A DNA stretch of 31,500 nt from a virus. Positions 1 through 7,723 of the stretch are shown piece by piece; the first letter of the stretch is position 1; each line of letters begins with the position of its first letter. The notes under the pieces are model-generated. The model did not search any database, had not been told where the DNA came from, and saw nothing but the letters and a program-made list of their open reading frames with translations. Both the position numbers and the translations under genes were made by a program. Where the stretch lies: positions 1-31,500 of the IMG/VR virus record IMGVR_UViG_3300035661_000234; one strand, written 5' to 3'.

Positions 1-1094
1 AGATAGTCATTCAAACCAAGTTGGTCGATTACTTTTAATTCATAATCAGTTTGTTTTTCTATTGCTGAGATTTCTTCGTCTGTGTATTTGTCTGGGAAGA
101 ATTTTCTTTCCAATTCTATATTCTCAAGTAACCCTGTCCAAGTTGCTTGTTCGATATAATCTTTTGAATCCATTTTACCTGTGTCAATTTTAGGCAAATG
201 GTATTTTCCTGTTTCAAACTCAAAATTTACTTTCTTTGAGAAGTCAAAGGAATTTTCTAAACAGTTTTCAATGAATTTGGTATCATAGTTATATCCAAAC
301 TGTTTATTGAAGTCGTGATAATCACTTTCATCGTGATAGAATAGATTACGGGCCGATATAGTCCAATCTTGTCCACCCTCATCTTCTGAGGAACTACTTG
401 CTCGTTTACTTCTGATAACTGCATCTTGTAACTCATTATCTTCTCTGTTTACATAATGTACATCACCACCGATAATCATTTTCACATCATACTTCTTACA
501 TAAATGTATGATGAAATTATTTATTGCTTTCTGGTCCTCAATTTCATTCATTTGAATCTCTCCATAGAAATCCTCACCAAACTCGTTTAAATATCTTTTG
601 AAAAGTTCCTCTGCTTCTTTGTGTCTGTTCTCAGCAATATATCTTGAGGTTTTAGAAGCCATACAAGATGAGGTAATCATTAAACCATTCTTTAACTCAA
701 ATAAAGAATCAAAATCAATTCTTGGTTTATAATAATATCCTTCGTTAAAAGACCTATAAGTCAACTCACAAAAGTTTTTATACCCTTCTTTATTTTTTAT
801 ATAAGTTGATTGGTGATAATCTTTATCCTCAAGAGCTCTACCTTTATTTGCAACTCTACTGGTTAAATCATTACAAATATAAAATTCAAGCCCTAAGATA
901 GGTTGAATACCTTGTTTTTTACATTCTTTATAATGGTCATATAGCATTTGAGGACCACCATGGTCGGTTAAAGCTAATGCAGGATGCCCTAATTCTTTTG
1001 CTCTCTTTACAAGATTTTTAATAGATGCTACACCATCCAATAAAGACCCAGAACTATGACAATGCAGTTGAACGAATTTTTTACTATCACACAT
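1..1094 (-). CDS. dnaE: DNA polymerase III alpha subunit (C-family), N-terminal part with PHP domain, truncated by window edge
   Basis: This is the start of a bacterial-type replicative DNA polymerase; about 364 codons are visible before the frame leaves the left edge. Translation from the ATG at 1094 gives a PHP domain at the very N-terminus: an HCHS motif near residues 11-14, TDHG near 43-46, the GLEFY strand near 68-72 and GGDVHY near 208-213. These carry the usual PHP metal ligands, so the domain may be catalytically intact. The segment after residue 230 matches the polymerase linker region, but the catalytic palm aspartates lie outside the window. Many large phages replicate with their own C-family polymerase; the DnaQ-like exonuclease at 15169-15933 could provide proofreading (inference). 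The gene diverges from the + strand GIY-YIG gene across 106 bp. The family is confident; the full domain order cannot be seen. Confidence 0.93.
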   Translation of the reverse strand, partial: MCDSKKFVQLHCHSSGSLLDGVASIKNLVKRAKELGHPALALTDHGGPQMLYDHYKECKKQGIQPILGLEFYICNDLTSRVANKGRALEDKDYHQSTYIKNKEGYKNFCELTYRSFNEGYYYKPRIDFDSLFELKNGLMITSSCMASKTSRYIAENRHKEAEELFKRYLNEFGEDFYGEIQMNEIEDQKAINNFIIHLCKKYDVKMIIGGDVHYVNREDNELQDAVIRSKRASSSSEDEGGQDWTISARNLFYHDESDYHDFNKQFGYNYDTKFIENCLENSFDFSKKVNFEFETGKYHLPKIDTGKMDSKDYIEQATWTGLLENIELERKFFPDKYTDEEISAIEKQTDYELKVIDQLGLNDY

Positions 1095-1200
1095 TATTGA
1101 TATCTATTAATAATGTTAAAGTTAAAGGCGAACGGATTGAAAACAAAATGTTTTACTGTATTTGTTTTTATGAAGATTATTATCTAATTTAATAACATGA
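1095..1200. promoter_or_regulatory. Divergent intergenic region with promoter-like boxes and a small inverted repeat
   Basis: This is the only spacer between the leftward polymerase gene and the rightward GIY-YIG gene, so it should hold promoters for both. On the + strand a TTG at 1137-1139 and TGTATTTG at 1157-1164 (one mismatch from the Bacteroidota TAnnTTTG element) are 17 bp apart and about 36 bp before the ATG at 1201. Between them lies a perfect inverted repeat, AAAACA-AAA-TGTTTT, at 1140-1154, placed where a repressor could block the promoter. AT-rich DNA yields such matches easily, so this is only a candidate. Confidence 0.3.
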
Positions 1201-1515
1201 ATGGCAAAATACGTATATCTGATAAGGCAAGAAGATACAACATTATTTAAAATAGGAGTTTCAAAACATCCTGAAAAAAGATTGCTTGAAGTTCAAACAG
1301 GCAATGGTAACAAATTAATACTTGTAGAATATTTTGAAACTAAGTTTAATACAAAATTAGAATCCTGTATTCATGCACATTTTAAACTTAAGAGAGTAAA
1401 TTTGGAATGGTTTGATATTCCGTTAGAAGACGTAAAGAACTTTAAGAATATCTGTCAATTATATGAAGACAACTTAAAGTTCTTAAAACAAAATAATTCT
1501 GTGGTTAAATTTTAA
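1201..1515 (+). CDS. GIY-YIG-superfamily protein of the T5orf172/MUG113 type
   Basis: A 104-residue protein matching the T5orf172-like branch of the GIY-YIG nuclease superfamily. Visible signs are the first strand YVYLI at residues 4-8, the KIGVSKHPEKR block at 17-27 with the conserved Arg, a Glu at 54, histidines at 58 and 60, and the EWF motif at 69-71. Proteins of this group are single-domain nucleases or DNA-binding modules, often mobile or regulatory in phages; the target is unknown. It is one of only three + strand genes in the window and faces away from the polymerase gene, as expected for an inserted or independently controlled gene. It ends one base before the stop of the convergent AAA+ gene, leaving no room for a separate terminator. 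Confidence 0.75.
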   Translation: MAKYVYLIRQEDTTLFKIGVSKHPEKRLLEVQTGNGNKLILVEYFETKFNTKLESCIHAHFKLKRVNLEWFDIPLEDVKNFKNICQLYEDNLKFLKQNNSVVKF

Positions 1516-2832
1516 TTACCCATCTACCACTTCTTCCTCAAATATAGCACCGCCATATCTTCCTGCATTGAATCCAAAACCACCGGTAGTAGCACCATCT
1601 TTTTTGGCTAGTTTAGTTCCACCAGTACCAATTTTTTCCAATGCTTTATATTTATTCATTTGCTCAGAAATTACTTTTTTAACAAAATCAGCATTTACTT
1701 TATCAAAGTTACCATATTTGTAATCAGCAGATTTTTTAACATCTGCAGCAAATTTCATAATCTCTGCCCCTGTATATCCAGTAAATACTCCCTTTAAAGT
1801 TTTAAAATCAAATTCTGCAGGAAGGAAAGTAAAATACATTTTTGTTACTTCCAACGCATCTTTTTCGTCCAGTTCTCCCAGAATGTATATTTCATCAATC
1901 CTTTCTGGTCGATGCTTAATTCTATCTGAAAGTTCCTCAGGGTGATTGGTGGTAAATACAATATATGTACCCGCCTCATTTTTAGGTTCCAAAGGCCCGC
2001 TTAGGAAGTTTAACACTGTTGAATGTTCCTGTCTTACTCCCAAGAAACTTTCACAATCTTCTAATACTACTATTGCTGGTACTTTATATTTCGAACACAA
2101 TTGTAAATGTACTCCCAACTCATCTAATGACTTTGCAATCATTATGGATGCTTTGTTTTGATACATTCTCATCAATTCCTGAATGAAAGAACTTTTACCA
2201 GTACCTTGTGGTCCTGCAATTAAAATTTTACGAGTACCTTTCTCACCATTCTTTATTGAACTCGCTAAGTTTTTATTAAAGTTCTCAATATCTTTTAATA
2301 TTGTTTCCTTCACTTTGTGATAAACAGTTTTGCTGCTTAATGATTTTTTATAAGTAGTATAATCCAGTGTACCTGCTTGGTCTACATTGCCTGTGAATAC
2401 ACCAATCTTTGGTTTGCCTGCCTTTTTCTTTGCTTGGGCTTTTATTTCCTTAATTTTTTTGTAGACCTCATCTTTACAAATAGTAATGTGAACTACATCA
2501 TGTTTAAACCCTGTAAGAAAACAGCAATGCACAGCATAAAAGGTTTTACCATTCTCTTCAAAGCTCACTGTCCACAAACCTGTTTTATCGCACTCAGCAA
2601 CCAGTTCACCTTTTTCTTTATTGTATTTTTGTGGAGGCCAACTGAAATCTGGTATATCAGAATTTAAAAACTCAATTTTAGTTACTCTGAATTTATTTGA
2701 TTTCTTTTTTGTAAGCTGGCTTGCATATAATGAATAATTAAATTCACTAAAAAATACCGTTGCCGTTTCGCCTGTTAGCTTTTTGTATTCACTTATAACT
2801 CTTTCTTGATAAACTTTCATTCCTGGTTCCAT
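1516..2832 (-). CDS. AAA+ family ATPase
   Basis: A 438-residue protein with one AAA+ module in its C-terminal half. Walker A (GPQGTGKS) is at residues 207-214, Walker B (VVLED) at 255-259, a sensor-1-like TTN at 294-296, and candidate arginine fingers in the RIKHRPER segment at 304-311. The N-terminal 190 residues form a separate, probably beta-rich, domain with no motif I recognise. The C-terminus is a glycine-rich tail. The single core and the Asp-Glu-Ile motif after the arginines recall BCS1/katanin-like remodelling ATPases rather than clamp loaders, but I cannot assign a substrate. ATG at 2832 is used; a second ATG four codons later is also possible. Its place beside polymerase and helicase genes suggests a role in replication or protein remodelling (inference). 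Confidence 0.85.
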   Translation of the reverse strand: MEPGMKVYQERVISEYKKLTGETATVFFSEFNYSLYASQLTKKKSNKFRVTKIEFLNSDIPDFSWPPQKYNKEKGELVAECDKTGLWTVSFEENGKTFYAVHCCFLTGFKHDVVHITICKDEVYKKIKEIKAQAKKKAGKPKIGVFTGNVDQAGTLDYTTYKKSLSSKTVYHKVKETILKDIENFNKNLASSIKNGEKGTRKILIAGPQGTGKSSFIQELMRMYQNKASIMIAKSLDELGVHLQLCSKYKVPAIVVLEDCESFLGVRQEHSTVLNFLSGPLEPKNEAGTYIVFTTNHPEELSDRIKHRPERIDEIYILGELDEKDALEVTKMYFTFLPAEFDFKTLKGVFTGYTGAEIMKFAADVKKSADYKYGNFDKVNADFVKKVISEQMNKYKALEKIGTGGTKLAKKDGATTGGFGFNAGRYGGAIFEEEVVDG

Positions 2833-2885
2833 GTTTAGATTTAAAATTATTTTATAAATATAGTAGATGTTATTTTAAAAAACAA

Positions 2886-3224
2886 TTATTTTACAGAAAT
2901 TTTATTTTTTAGATTGTAATGCCTGTGAATTGCTCTGAAAAGATTAATTAATGTACCAACAATCGCAGGATGTTGGTTAATAAAGTTTGATGCTTTTACT
3001 TTATCTTGAAAGTGTGATTTGATAATTGACCTTGTTTTCATTTTCCTATCTGGATTAATATTACTATTCTCTATGTCATCCATATAAAGTTTATAATCCG
3101 CAATCAAGGTTTCAAGTTGCTCAGTCAATTCTAATTTGTTTACTTTGAAACAAATTGAGTTTAAAAAATCTATACATTTATTTATATAGACTGTATTTGC
3201 TTCTAATGATTTATTTTCTTCCAT
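2886..3224 (-). CDS. Hypothetical protein, mostly helical
   Basis: A 112-residue protein without a family I recognise. It is rich in Lys, Asn, Ile and Leu and looks all-helical. The reading frame extends upstream to a TTG at 3239, but the ATG at 3224 is preferred because it starts one base after the stop of the upstream macro-fold gene (TAA 3226-3228), the tight spacing seen between neighbours here. It ends 53 bp before the AAA+ gene and is probably cotranscribed with it. Confidence 0.6.
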   Translation of the reverse strand: MEENKSLEANTVYINKCIDFLNSICFKVNKLELTEQLETLIADYKLYMDDIENSNINPDRKMKTRSIIKSHFQDKVKASNFINQHPAIVGTLINLFRAIHRHYNLKNKISVK

Positions 3225-3225
3225 A

Positions 3226-3654
3226 TTAATCAAACTCAATTGGATAAATTAAATTCTTTTCTTCTTTATAATGCTTTTTAAAAATTTCTTTTATTTCTTC
3301 AATTGAAAATCCAGCAATGCCACAACCTACTTTTGTTAAATAAAAAGTATAGTCAGGATGCCTGTTAATACAATCAAATAAATACTCAAACTCTAAATCT
3401 AATTCTTCCAATGAAAGTTTTAGCATAGCGCCTGGTTCACTTGTAGTTGTTGGATGATATAATGTAGGTAAAGCATAGCATAAACCAGTTAAACCTCTAC
3501 CAACTCCCCATTCTGCAAAAAACATATCGTGAGCTACTCTTGCAGCTCCACCATAATGTTGACCTTCTGAGTTAGAACCAAAAATAAATATTTCTTTTTG
3601 TTCTAAGGCTGTGATATTCTCAGGTGTGTATTTTTTATATGTTAGTGTACTCAT
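3226..3654 (-). CDS. Macro-fold phage protein of the A1S_2505 type
   Basis: A 142-residue protein whose core resembles the short macro-domain-like phage family known from A1S_2505. Residues 22-42 contain the strand IFIFGSN followed by a Gly-rich turn and GGAARVA, the position of the ADP-ribose-binding loop in macro domains. A second glycine-rich block, VGCGIAGFS, lies near residues 108-116. Macro domains bind or hydrolyse ADP-ribose derivatives; the specific activity cannot be read from sequence. A second, divergent macro-like gene lies at 6911-7447, and KptA, which makes an ADP-ribose product, at 7724-8272. The gene starts two bases after the I78-like gene ends, so both probably share a transcript. 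Confidence 0.7.
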   Translation of the reverse strand: MSTLTYKKYTPENITALEQKEIFIFGSNSEGQHYGGAARVAHDMFFAEWGVGRGLTGLCYALPTLYHPTTTSEPGAMLKLSLEELDLEFEYLFDCINRHPDYTFYLTKVGCGIAGFSIEEIKEIFKKHYKEEKNLIYPIEFD

Positions 3655-3655
3655 T

Positions 3656-3844
3656 TTAACCTGTTGTTACTTTTACAATTTTATCATCAACTGAATATAG
3701 ATTCAGCCTTTCAGGAACACAATCTGCTGTAATAGGTCTTCCAACACCATCTACAGACACTACTCTGAAATCAATATTAAATGCATTACAATATTTTATT
3801 GCGTGCTCTAAAGTTTTACCTATAAGTTCTTTTTCTATTTCCAT
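3656..3844 (-). CDS. Small protein resembling peptidase inhibitor I78
   Basis: A 62-residue protein with the pattern of the I78 inhibitor fold: an N-terminal GKTLEHAIKYC helix, a basic strand (FRVVSVDG), the ITADCVPERLNLYSVDD segment matching the family's T-x-D-x-x-P-x-RLN signature, and a final IVKVTTG strand. I78 proteins are small compact inhibitors of serine proteases; phage homologues are usually uncharacterised and may inhibit host proteases or act as binding scaffolds. There is no signal peptide, so it would act in the cytoplasm, unlike many bacterial I78 lipoproteins. It sits between the helicase C-half gene (13 bp away) and the macro-fold gene. Confidence 0.6.
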   Translation of the reverse strand: MEIEKELIGKTLEHAIKYCNAFNIDFRVVSVDGVGRPITADCVPERLNLYSVDDKIVKVTTG

Positions 3845-3857
3845 TATATAAAATTAA

Positions 3858-5084
3858 TTAAAATCTGTCAAGTTGCGCGAAAATTTCTTTTAAGATAGAT
3901 TCTTTTGATAATTCAGAAGATTTTTCATAGTCTGTAAAATATTGGCTTTCTTTTCCTTCCAATACAGTTGATACAACCTGCATTTTCCTAGATACTGTTT
4001 CATATAAGATTTCATCAACCGTATCTTTATATAAAAGATATTGGGCTAACACATCTCTTAATTGACCAATCCTATACGCCCTATCCTCCGCCTGTAACAT
4101 AGTTGATGGAACCCAATCCATGTCATTTATAATAATTGAATTAGCAGCCTGAGCATTTAGTCCTACCGACCCAACTTTTAAGTTTAACACCATCATCCTA
4201 ACTGAGGCATCGCGATTAAACTTATCCAACAACTCTATCCTGTCTTTTGCATCAGTACGTCCATCAATAAATAAACTATCAGATTTAAAGGAATCATATA
4301 CTGCATCAACAACTTTCGTAAAGTTTGTAAATACCAATATTTTACTATCTTTATCAAGTTCGTTGTTAATAACCTCAACCAAAGAACCATCCTTTACTTT
4401 TTCTAAAGCAAGGAATTGTCTGCGTAAAATTAATTTAACCATAGCAGAAACCTTTGGGTCTTCTTTTACAAACTCAAGTTCTTCTGGATTTAATAAATCA
4501 ATTTTCTTTTTGATATAGTTATCTACCACAGCATTATATCCTTTAGTGTTCTCAAGATGTAACCAAACCGGTTTTCTTTCCTTGTTTGGTAGGTCTTTTG
4601 CAACATCAGATTTTAATCTGCGTAAAATAATTCCTTTTGTTTCTGCATGGAGTTTTTCTAAATTAGAATGCCCACTAGTGTTCCATCTACCCCACCTATC
4701 CACATATCCATTGCAAAAATCAATTACATAATTTCTCCAGTTCTTAGATAAAGGATGTTTGATTAATTTTAACAGATTAAAATAATCAAGAGGTTTACCA
4801 TCAATAGGTGTTCCTGTAAGCAACCAAATCTTTTTAATATCCTTTTTTGTTTCATCTAGTATGTCATCAAAGATTTGCATTCTTTGAGTTTTGGCATTCC
4901 TAAACTTATGGCAATTACTTACAAGTAGTCCGTTTGCAAAATAGTTGTGATTATCCTCTACTTCAATATTGTAAACATTGTTATTAAATTGTTTCTCTTT
5001 AATGTCAACTACAGTGCATAGTTCTTTTTTATAAACTATGTTTACGATTTTATCTTTAATCCATTTAGTAGTTTTTCTAAACAT
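3858..5084 (-). CDS. SNF2-family helicase, C-terminal half, preceded by the C-half of a split intein
   Basis: A 408-residue product in two parts. Residues 1-57 are a C-intein: block F (VYNIEVEDNHNYFANG) and block G ending in LLVSN, with terminal Asn57 followed by extein Cys58. The penultimate residue is Ser rather than the usual His. Residues 58-408 begin CHKFRN, completing the helicase DECH box whose first half (IIIDE) ends the N-half extein. They contain motif III (LTGTP), a motif V region (SVGLNAQAAN) and motif VI (QAEDRAYRIGQ), the C-terminal RecA lobe of a SNF2/Rad54-like ATPase. Spliced together, the exteins would be 190 + 351 = 541 residues, reasonable for a phage SNF2 helicase. The ATG at 5084 follows AAGGA at 5090-5094, a rare clear Shine-Dalgarno sequence here. 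Its start overlaps the end of the endonuclease gene by 43 bp. Confidence 0.93.
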   Translation of the reverse strand: MFRKTTKWIKDKIVNIVYKKELCTVVDIKEKQFNNNVYNIEVEDNHNYFANGLLVSNCHKFRNAKTQRMQIFDDILDETKKDIKKIWLLTGTPIDGKPLDYFNLLKLIKHPLSKNWRNYVIDFCNGYVDRWGRWNTSGHSNLEKLHAETKGIILRRLKSDVAKDLPNKERKPVWLHLENTKGYNAVVDNYIKKKIDLLNPEELEFVKEDPKVSAMVKLILRRQFLALEKVKDGSLVEVINNELDKDSKILVFTNFTKVVDAVYDSFKSDSLFIDGRTDAKDRIELLDKFNRDASVRMMVLNLKVGSVGLNAQAANSIIINDMDWVPSTMLQAEDRAYRIGQLRDVLAQYLLYKDTVDEILYETVSRKMQVVSTVLEGKESQYFTDYEKSSELSKESILKEIFAQLDRF

Positions 5085-6344
5085 TTTTGTCCTTTTAATT
5101 TACTAATTTGAATATATTCCAATATGTTTTGCTCATTTATAATAATAAATTTCAGATTATTATTTTTACAATATTCAATACCAACTTCTAACTTAATTTT
5201 ATCATTTTGATGCTGAGAATTTGGTTTTATCTCATAAACTATACTATTGTCTTTATCCAGAAAATCTGTTATATAGATTTTCCTTGTATTATTTTTATCG
5301 AAATATTCTATTCGTAATTTTTCATATTCTAAGTTTTGATTACAATACCAAAAACATGCTTCCCAACTACTACGAAACTTTTTTGTTAATCCATTTTCTA
5401 AATTTACTATAGCATCCCAATGGGTATAAGTATTAGTAATACAAGGAGTAAATGTACCATTTAGAATTTTATCTTTTATAATTCTAGAAATTGTTTTACC
5501 CATTTTATCTCTCGCACTTTTTTCTTTCATGGGATTATTACTTTTCATTCTTTTTCTTATATTTTCACATATTTGTTTATGCTTTTCTGGATTATTAATT
5601 TTTAAATTTTTAAATCCAATTTTTTGTTTATTTATTCTTTCCTCAGAATATTTTTTTCCTTTTATATTTGCCCCATTATTATTTACTTGGCATTGGTTTG
5701 AGCAAAATCTTCTGTTTTTTATACTATTTTTATACTCAAAAATGTTTTTACACCATTCGCATTCTTTTTTAACTAATTTATATTTTCTTCGTTTTTCACC
5801 AGATATACTTTTGTTGTTGTTTGTTTGAGGTAAAGTGTTTACGTATTTACCAACACATTTTTTTGTGCAAAATGCGTGTTTTCTATTTTTTATCTTATCA
5901 TATGTGGTTAAATATTCTATATTGCAAAATTCGCATTTGCATAAAATGTTAATTTTTTTATTATCAAAAAGACTATTTAATTTTTTTAAGCAACTTCGCG
6001 AACAATGAATCGAATATTTGGAATAACTTTCTTTTCCGCAAAATATACACTTTTTCTCCCCGCTTAATTTGATTGGCTGATTTATATTGATTATCATTAG
6101 CAATAAATATTTTATGATTATGGGTCATATCATAATTTAAATACTGATTACTTTCGTTTAGTAACGAAATTTCTAAAATTGTGTCTTTCCGGCCATTATC
6201 CCAATAATTAACTATAGGCTTATATTCTAATTTTAAAGTATTTATATTATAACTTAAGATTTGTGCTTTTATTTTTTTTGTTACAATATCACCAATTTTT
6301 AATTCTCCTTTATCTGTTTTTACTAAAGTATCATATGGGAAACA
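4914..6344 (-). mobile_element. Fractured split intein with intervening homing endonuclease gene
   Basis: The span covers the N-intein (from Cys at codon 6342-6344), a free homing endonuclease gene and the C-intein (Asn at codon 4914-4916). It interrupts the SNF2 helicase exactly between the E and C of its DECH box, a conserved ATPase site, as is typical for inteins. The intein is encoded in two separate genes, so the helicase requires protein trans-splicing. The same architecture (split intein halves flanking a nuclease gene) was described as 'fractured genes' in environmental phage sequences. The inserted nuclease gene is visibly more AT-rich than its surroundings: one sampled 60-base line, 5701-5760, has 15 G or C. 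Confidence 0.88.
5042..6097 (-). CDS. Zinc-finger homing endonuclease of the PD-(D/E)XK/Vsr-like kind, inside the split intein
   Basis: A 351-residue protein lying between the intein halves. The N-terminal third has three C-x2-C...C-x3/4-C zinc-binding clusters (about residues 17-36, 55-81 and 113-136), then a Lys/Asn-rich NUMOD-like helical region, and a C-terminal nuclease domain. The latter shows RSSWEACFW (Glu about 246), ITDF (Asp about 278) and YEIKP (Glu and Lys about 289 and 291), the acidic/lysine pattern of PD-(D/E)XK nucleases. It would cut intein-less helicase alleles and drive homing. ATG at 6097 is preferred over the TTG two codons upstream. It overlaps the N-half gene by 125 bp in a different frame, and the first zinc cluster is encoded inside that overlap. 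The extreme AT content supports recent mobility. Confidence 0.82.
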   Translation of the reverse strand: MIININQPIKLSGEKKCIFCGKESYSKYSIHCSRSCLKKLNSLFDNKKINILCKCEFCNIEYLTTYDKIKNRKHAFCTKKCVGKYVNTLPQTNNNKSISGEKRRKYKLVKKECEWCKNIFEYKNSIKNRRFCSNQCQVNNNGANIKGKKYSEERINKQKIGFKNLKINNPEKHKQICENIRKRMKSNNPMKEKSARDKMGKTISRIIKDKILNGTFTPCITNTYTHWDAIVNLENGLTKKFRSSWEACFWYCNQNLEYEKLRIEYFDKNNTRKIYITDFLDKDNSIVYEIKPNSQHQNDKIKLEVGIEYCKNNNLKFIIINEQNILEYIQISKLKGQKCLEKLLNGLKIKS

Positions 6345-6914
6345 CTCATCAATTATTATAACTTCGAACCTTGACTCAACTAATTCTTTTTTCCATTTCT
6401 TTAAAGCATCATAGTGAACTATGGTAAATTTATTAGGTGTCCACTCTTTATCAATTACAGATACCCTGTCATCATAGAAAGAAATTTCGTTTGCAAAGTT
6501 ATATTTTAGTGTTTTTAAAGTGATTACTAAAATATTATATTCATCAGGAAGGAATTTGGATGCCAATACAGATTGTAAAGATTTACCCAATCCCATATCG
6601 TCAGCAAGAATACATCTGTTATTTAAAATTAGAAATTTAATTCCATCTTTTTGGAAATCTCTTGGAGGACGTTCAGAAATTACATCCCAATCAATTTTAT
6701 CTAAAACATATTTATTGATTTCTTTTTCTGTGTCATCAAGGTATTTTTTAAACTTACCATAAGCTCTAGCATCATCAATATACTCTATTGGTTCCTTTTT
6801 TATTAGTTTTTTTCTATAATCTAATAAAAAATCTGGGAGTGTAGGGAATAAAGACAAATCAAGCTCTCTCAATACTTTTCTATAATTCCTTCTATCAATT
6901 ATTGGAAGATTCAT
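5973..6914 (-). CDS. SNF2-family helicase, N-terminal half, followed by the N-half of a split intein
   Basis: A 313-residue product. Residues 1-190 are helicase: a Q-motif-like RDFQKDGI segment at 85-92, Walker A (ADDMGLGKS) at 104-112, motif Ia (LVITLKTL) near 129-136, and the start of Walker B (VIIIDE) at 185-190. Residue 191 is the intein Cys1, opening block A (CFPYDTLVKT). Block B, with its T-x-x-H signature (MTHNHKI), follows about 83 residues later, and block N2/EN-like sequence ends with NQIKRGEKVYIL, a normal N-intein end. The last residues are a basic tail encoded in the overlap with the nuclease gene, and the stop is TAG. On its own this protein cannot hydrolyse ATP because its DECH box is incomplete. 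It starts by ATGA overlap with the macro-like gene upstream. Confidence 0.93.
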   Translation of the reverse strand: MNLPIIDRRNYRKVLRELDLSLFPTLPDFLLDYRKKLIKKEPIEYIDDARAYGKFKKYLDDTEKEINKYVLDKIDWDVISERPPRDFQKDGIKFLILNNRCILADDMGLGKSLQSVLASKFLPDEYNILVITLKTLKYNFANEISFYDDRVSVIDKEWTPNKFTIVHYDALKKWKKELVESRFEVIIIDECFPYDTLVKTDKGELKIGDIVTKKIKAQILSYNINTLKLEYKPIVNYWDNGRKDTILEISLLNESNQYLNYDMTHNHKIFIANDNQYKSANQIKRGEKVYILRKRKLFQIFDSLFAKLLKKIK

Positions 6915-7447
6915 TTCACTTGAAAAATTGCATTAAATAATTTAATATACCACTTCTCTTCTTTCTTTATAACTTTTTTTAACGCTTCCTCTATTGATAT
7001 TTGTTGTTTTTCTGTTTTGCAATAAATAACGAGTTCTTCCACGTATTCTAAATTAGAAAAATAATCAACTGCATTATCTAATATAGATGTAAGTGAATTA
7101 TAATCTGGTATAGTCATAGAAACAAACCTACAAAGATTATCTCCTTGTCTGTATGCATCAATTGTAATTTTTATATGAAAAAAGGACTCTGAATACCTGG
7201 TATGTAAATCAGGGCAGATTGAATGAATGATTAAATTAGCTCTTGTTTCCCCAGGTATAGTTGAGATACAATCACAAAACTTTAAATAGTCTTTGTGAAG
7301 TATTGTAGAATAATAGACCTGACTCTTTGCTTGGTTTATTACTTCTGCAAAAGGCTCAGGTCCAGATTTAAATTGTATGTATGCCCAGTTTATAAGTATA
7401 TCAGTAGGCTCAGTTTCTATTTGCCCTATCTTTACTGTTACTTTCAT
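6911..7447 (-). CDS. Divergent macro-domain-like protein
   Basis: A 178-residue protein whose first half follows the macro-domain plan. The opening KVTVKIGQIETEPTDILIN resembles the canonical 'GDIT...DAIVN' start, a weak Gly-containing segment follows, and RANLIIHSICPD near residues 69-80 matches the strand after the second loop. The canonical Asn-Ala-Asn and GGG-type binding loops are not preserved, so ADP-ribose binding is doubtful. The C-terminal part is a mixed alpha/beta region with a Lys-rich end. It sits between KptA/RNA ligase upstream and the helicase downstream, coupled to the helicase by an ATGA overlap. A macro fold here would suit processing of the KptA product, but that is inference; it could equally be an unrelated Rossmann-like protein. 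Confidence 0.5.
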   Translation of the reverse strand: MKVTVKIGQIETEPTDILINWAYIQFKSGPEPFAEVINQAKSQVYYSTILHKDYLKFCDCISTIPGETRANLIIHSICPDLHTRYSESFFHIKITIDAYRQGDNLCRFVSMTIPDYNSLTSILDNAVDYFSNLEYVEELVIYCKTEKQQISIEEALKKVIKKEEKWYIKLFNAIFQVK

Positions 7448-7691
7448 TTGCTCTATGGTTTAAATAAACAGCCCACTCCCGCTCAGTACCTTTGCCTATA
7501 ATAAACTCAAAAGCTAACCATTGAATAGTAAATTTTGGGATATTGGTTATCCAAAAAACATTATTCGAACGGGTATAAGATAATTTTGATATTCTGAATT
7601 TAGGTATCAAAATTATACTAAAACTACGTAAATTAGTATAGCTTTTAAACTTTGAATAGAATTTAGGTTTGATAGGTAGTTTGCGTGCCAT
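7410..7691 (-). CDS. Hypothetical small basic protein
   Basis: A 93-residue protein with no recognised family. The first 70 residues are rich in Lys, Arg, Phe and Ile with short beta-like segments; the tail after residue 75 is polar. It starts at an ATG 33 bp after kptA ends and overlaps the macro-like gene by 38 bp. That overlap is long for this window, so the true C-terminus or existence of this gene is less certain. It is plausible as a phage gene because it fills the gap in the operon. Confidence 0.45.
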   Translation of the reverse strand: MARKLPIKPKFYSKFKSYTNLRSFSIILIPKFRISKLSYTRSNNVFWITNIPKFTIQWLAFEFIIGKGTEREWAVYLNHRANESNSKDRANRN

Positions 7692-7723
7692 GTGAAATTA
7701 AAGTATTAAAGTAAGAGTTTTAT

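Noticed and set aside
6030-6100. Programmed frameshift between N-intein and endonuclease genes
   Set aside because: The endonuclease frame is +1 and no classic slippery heptamer or strong downstream structure is seen; a separate ATG at 6097 suffices.
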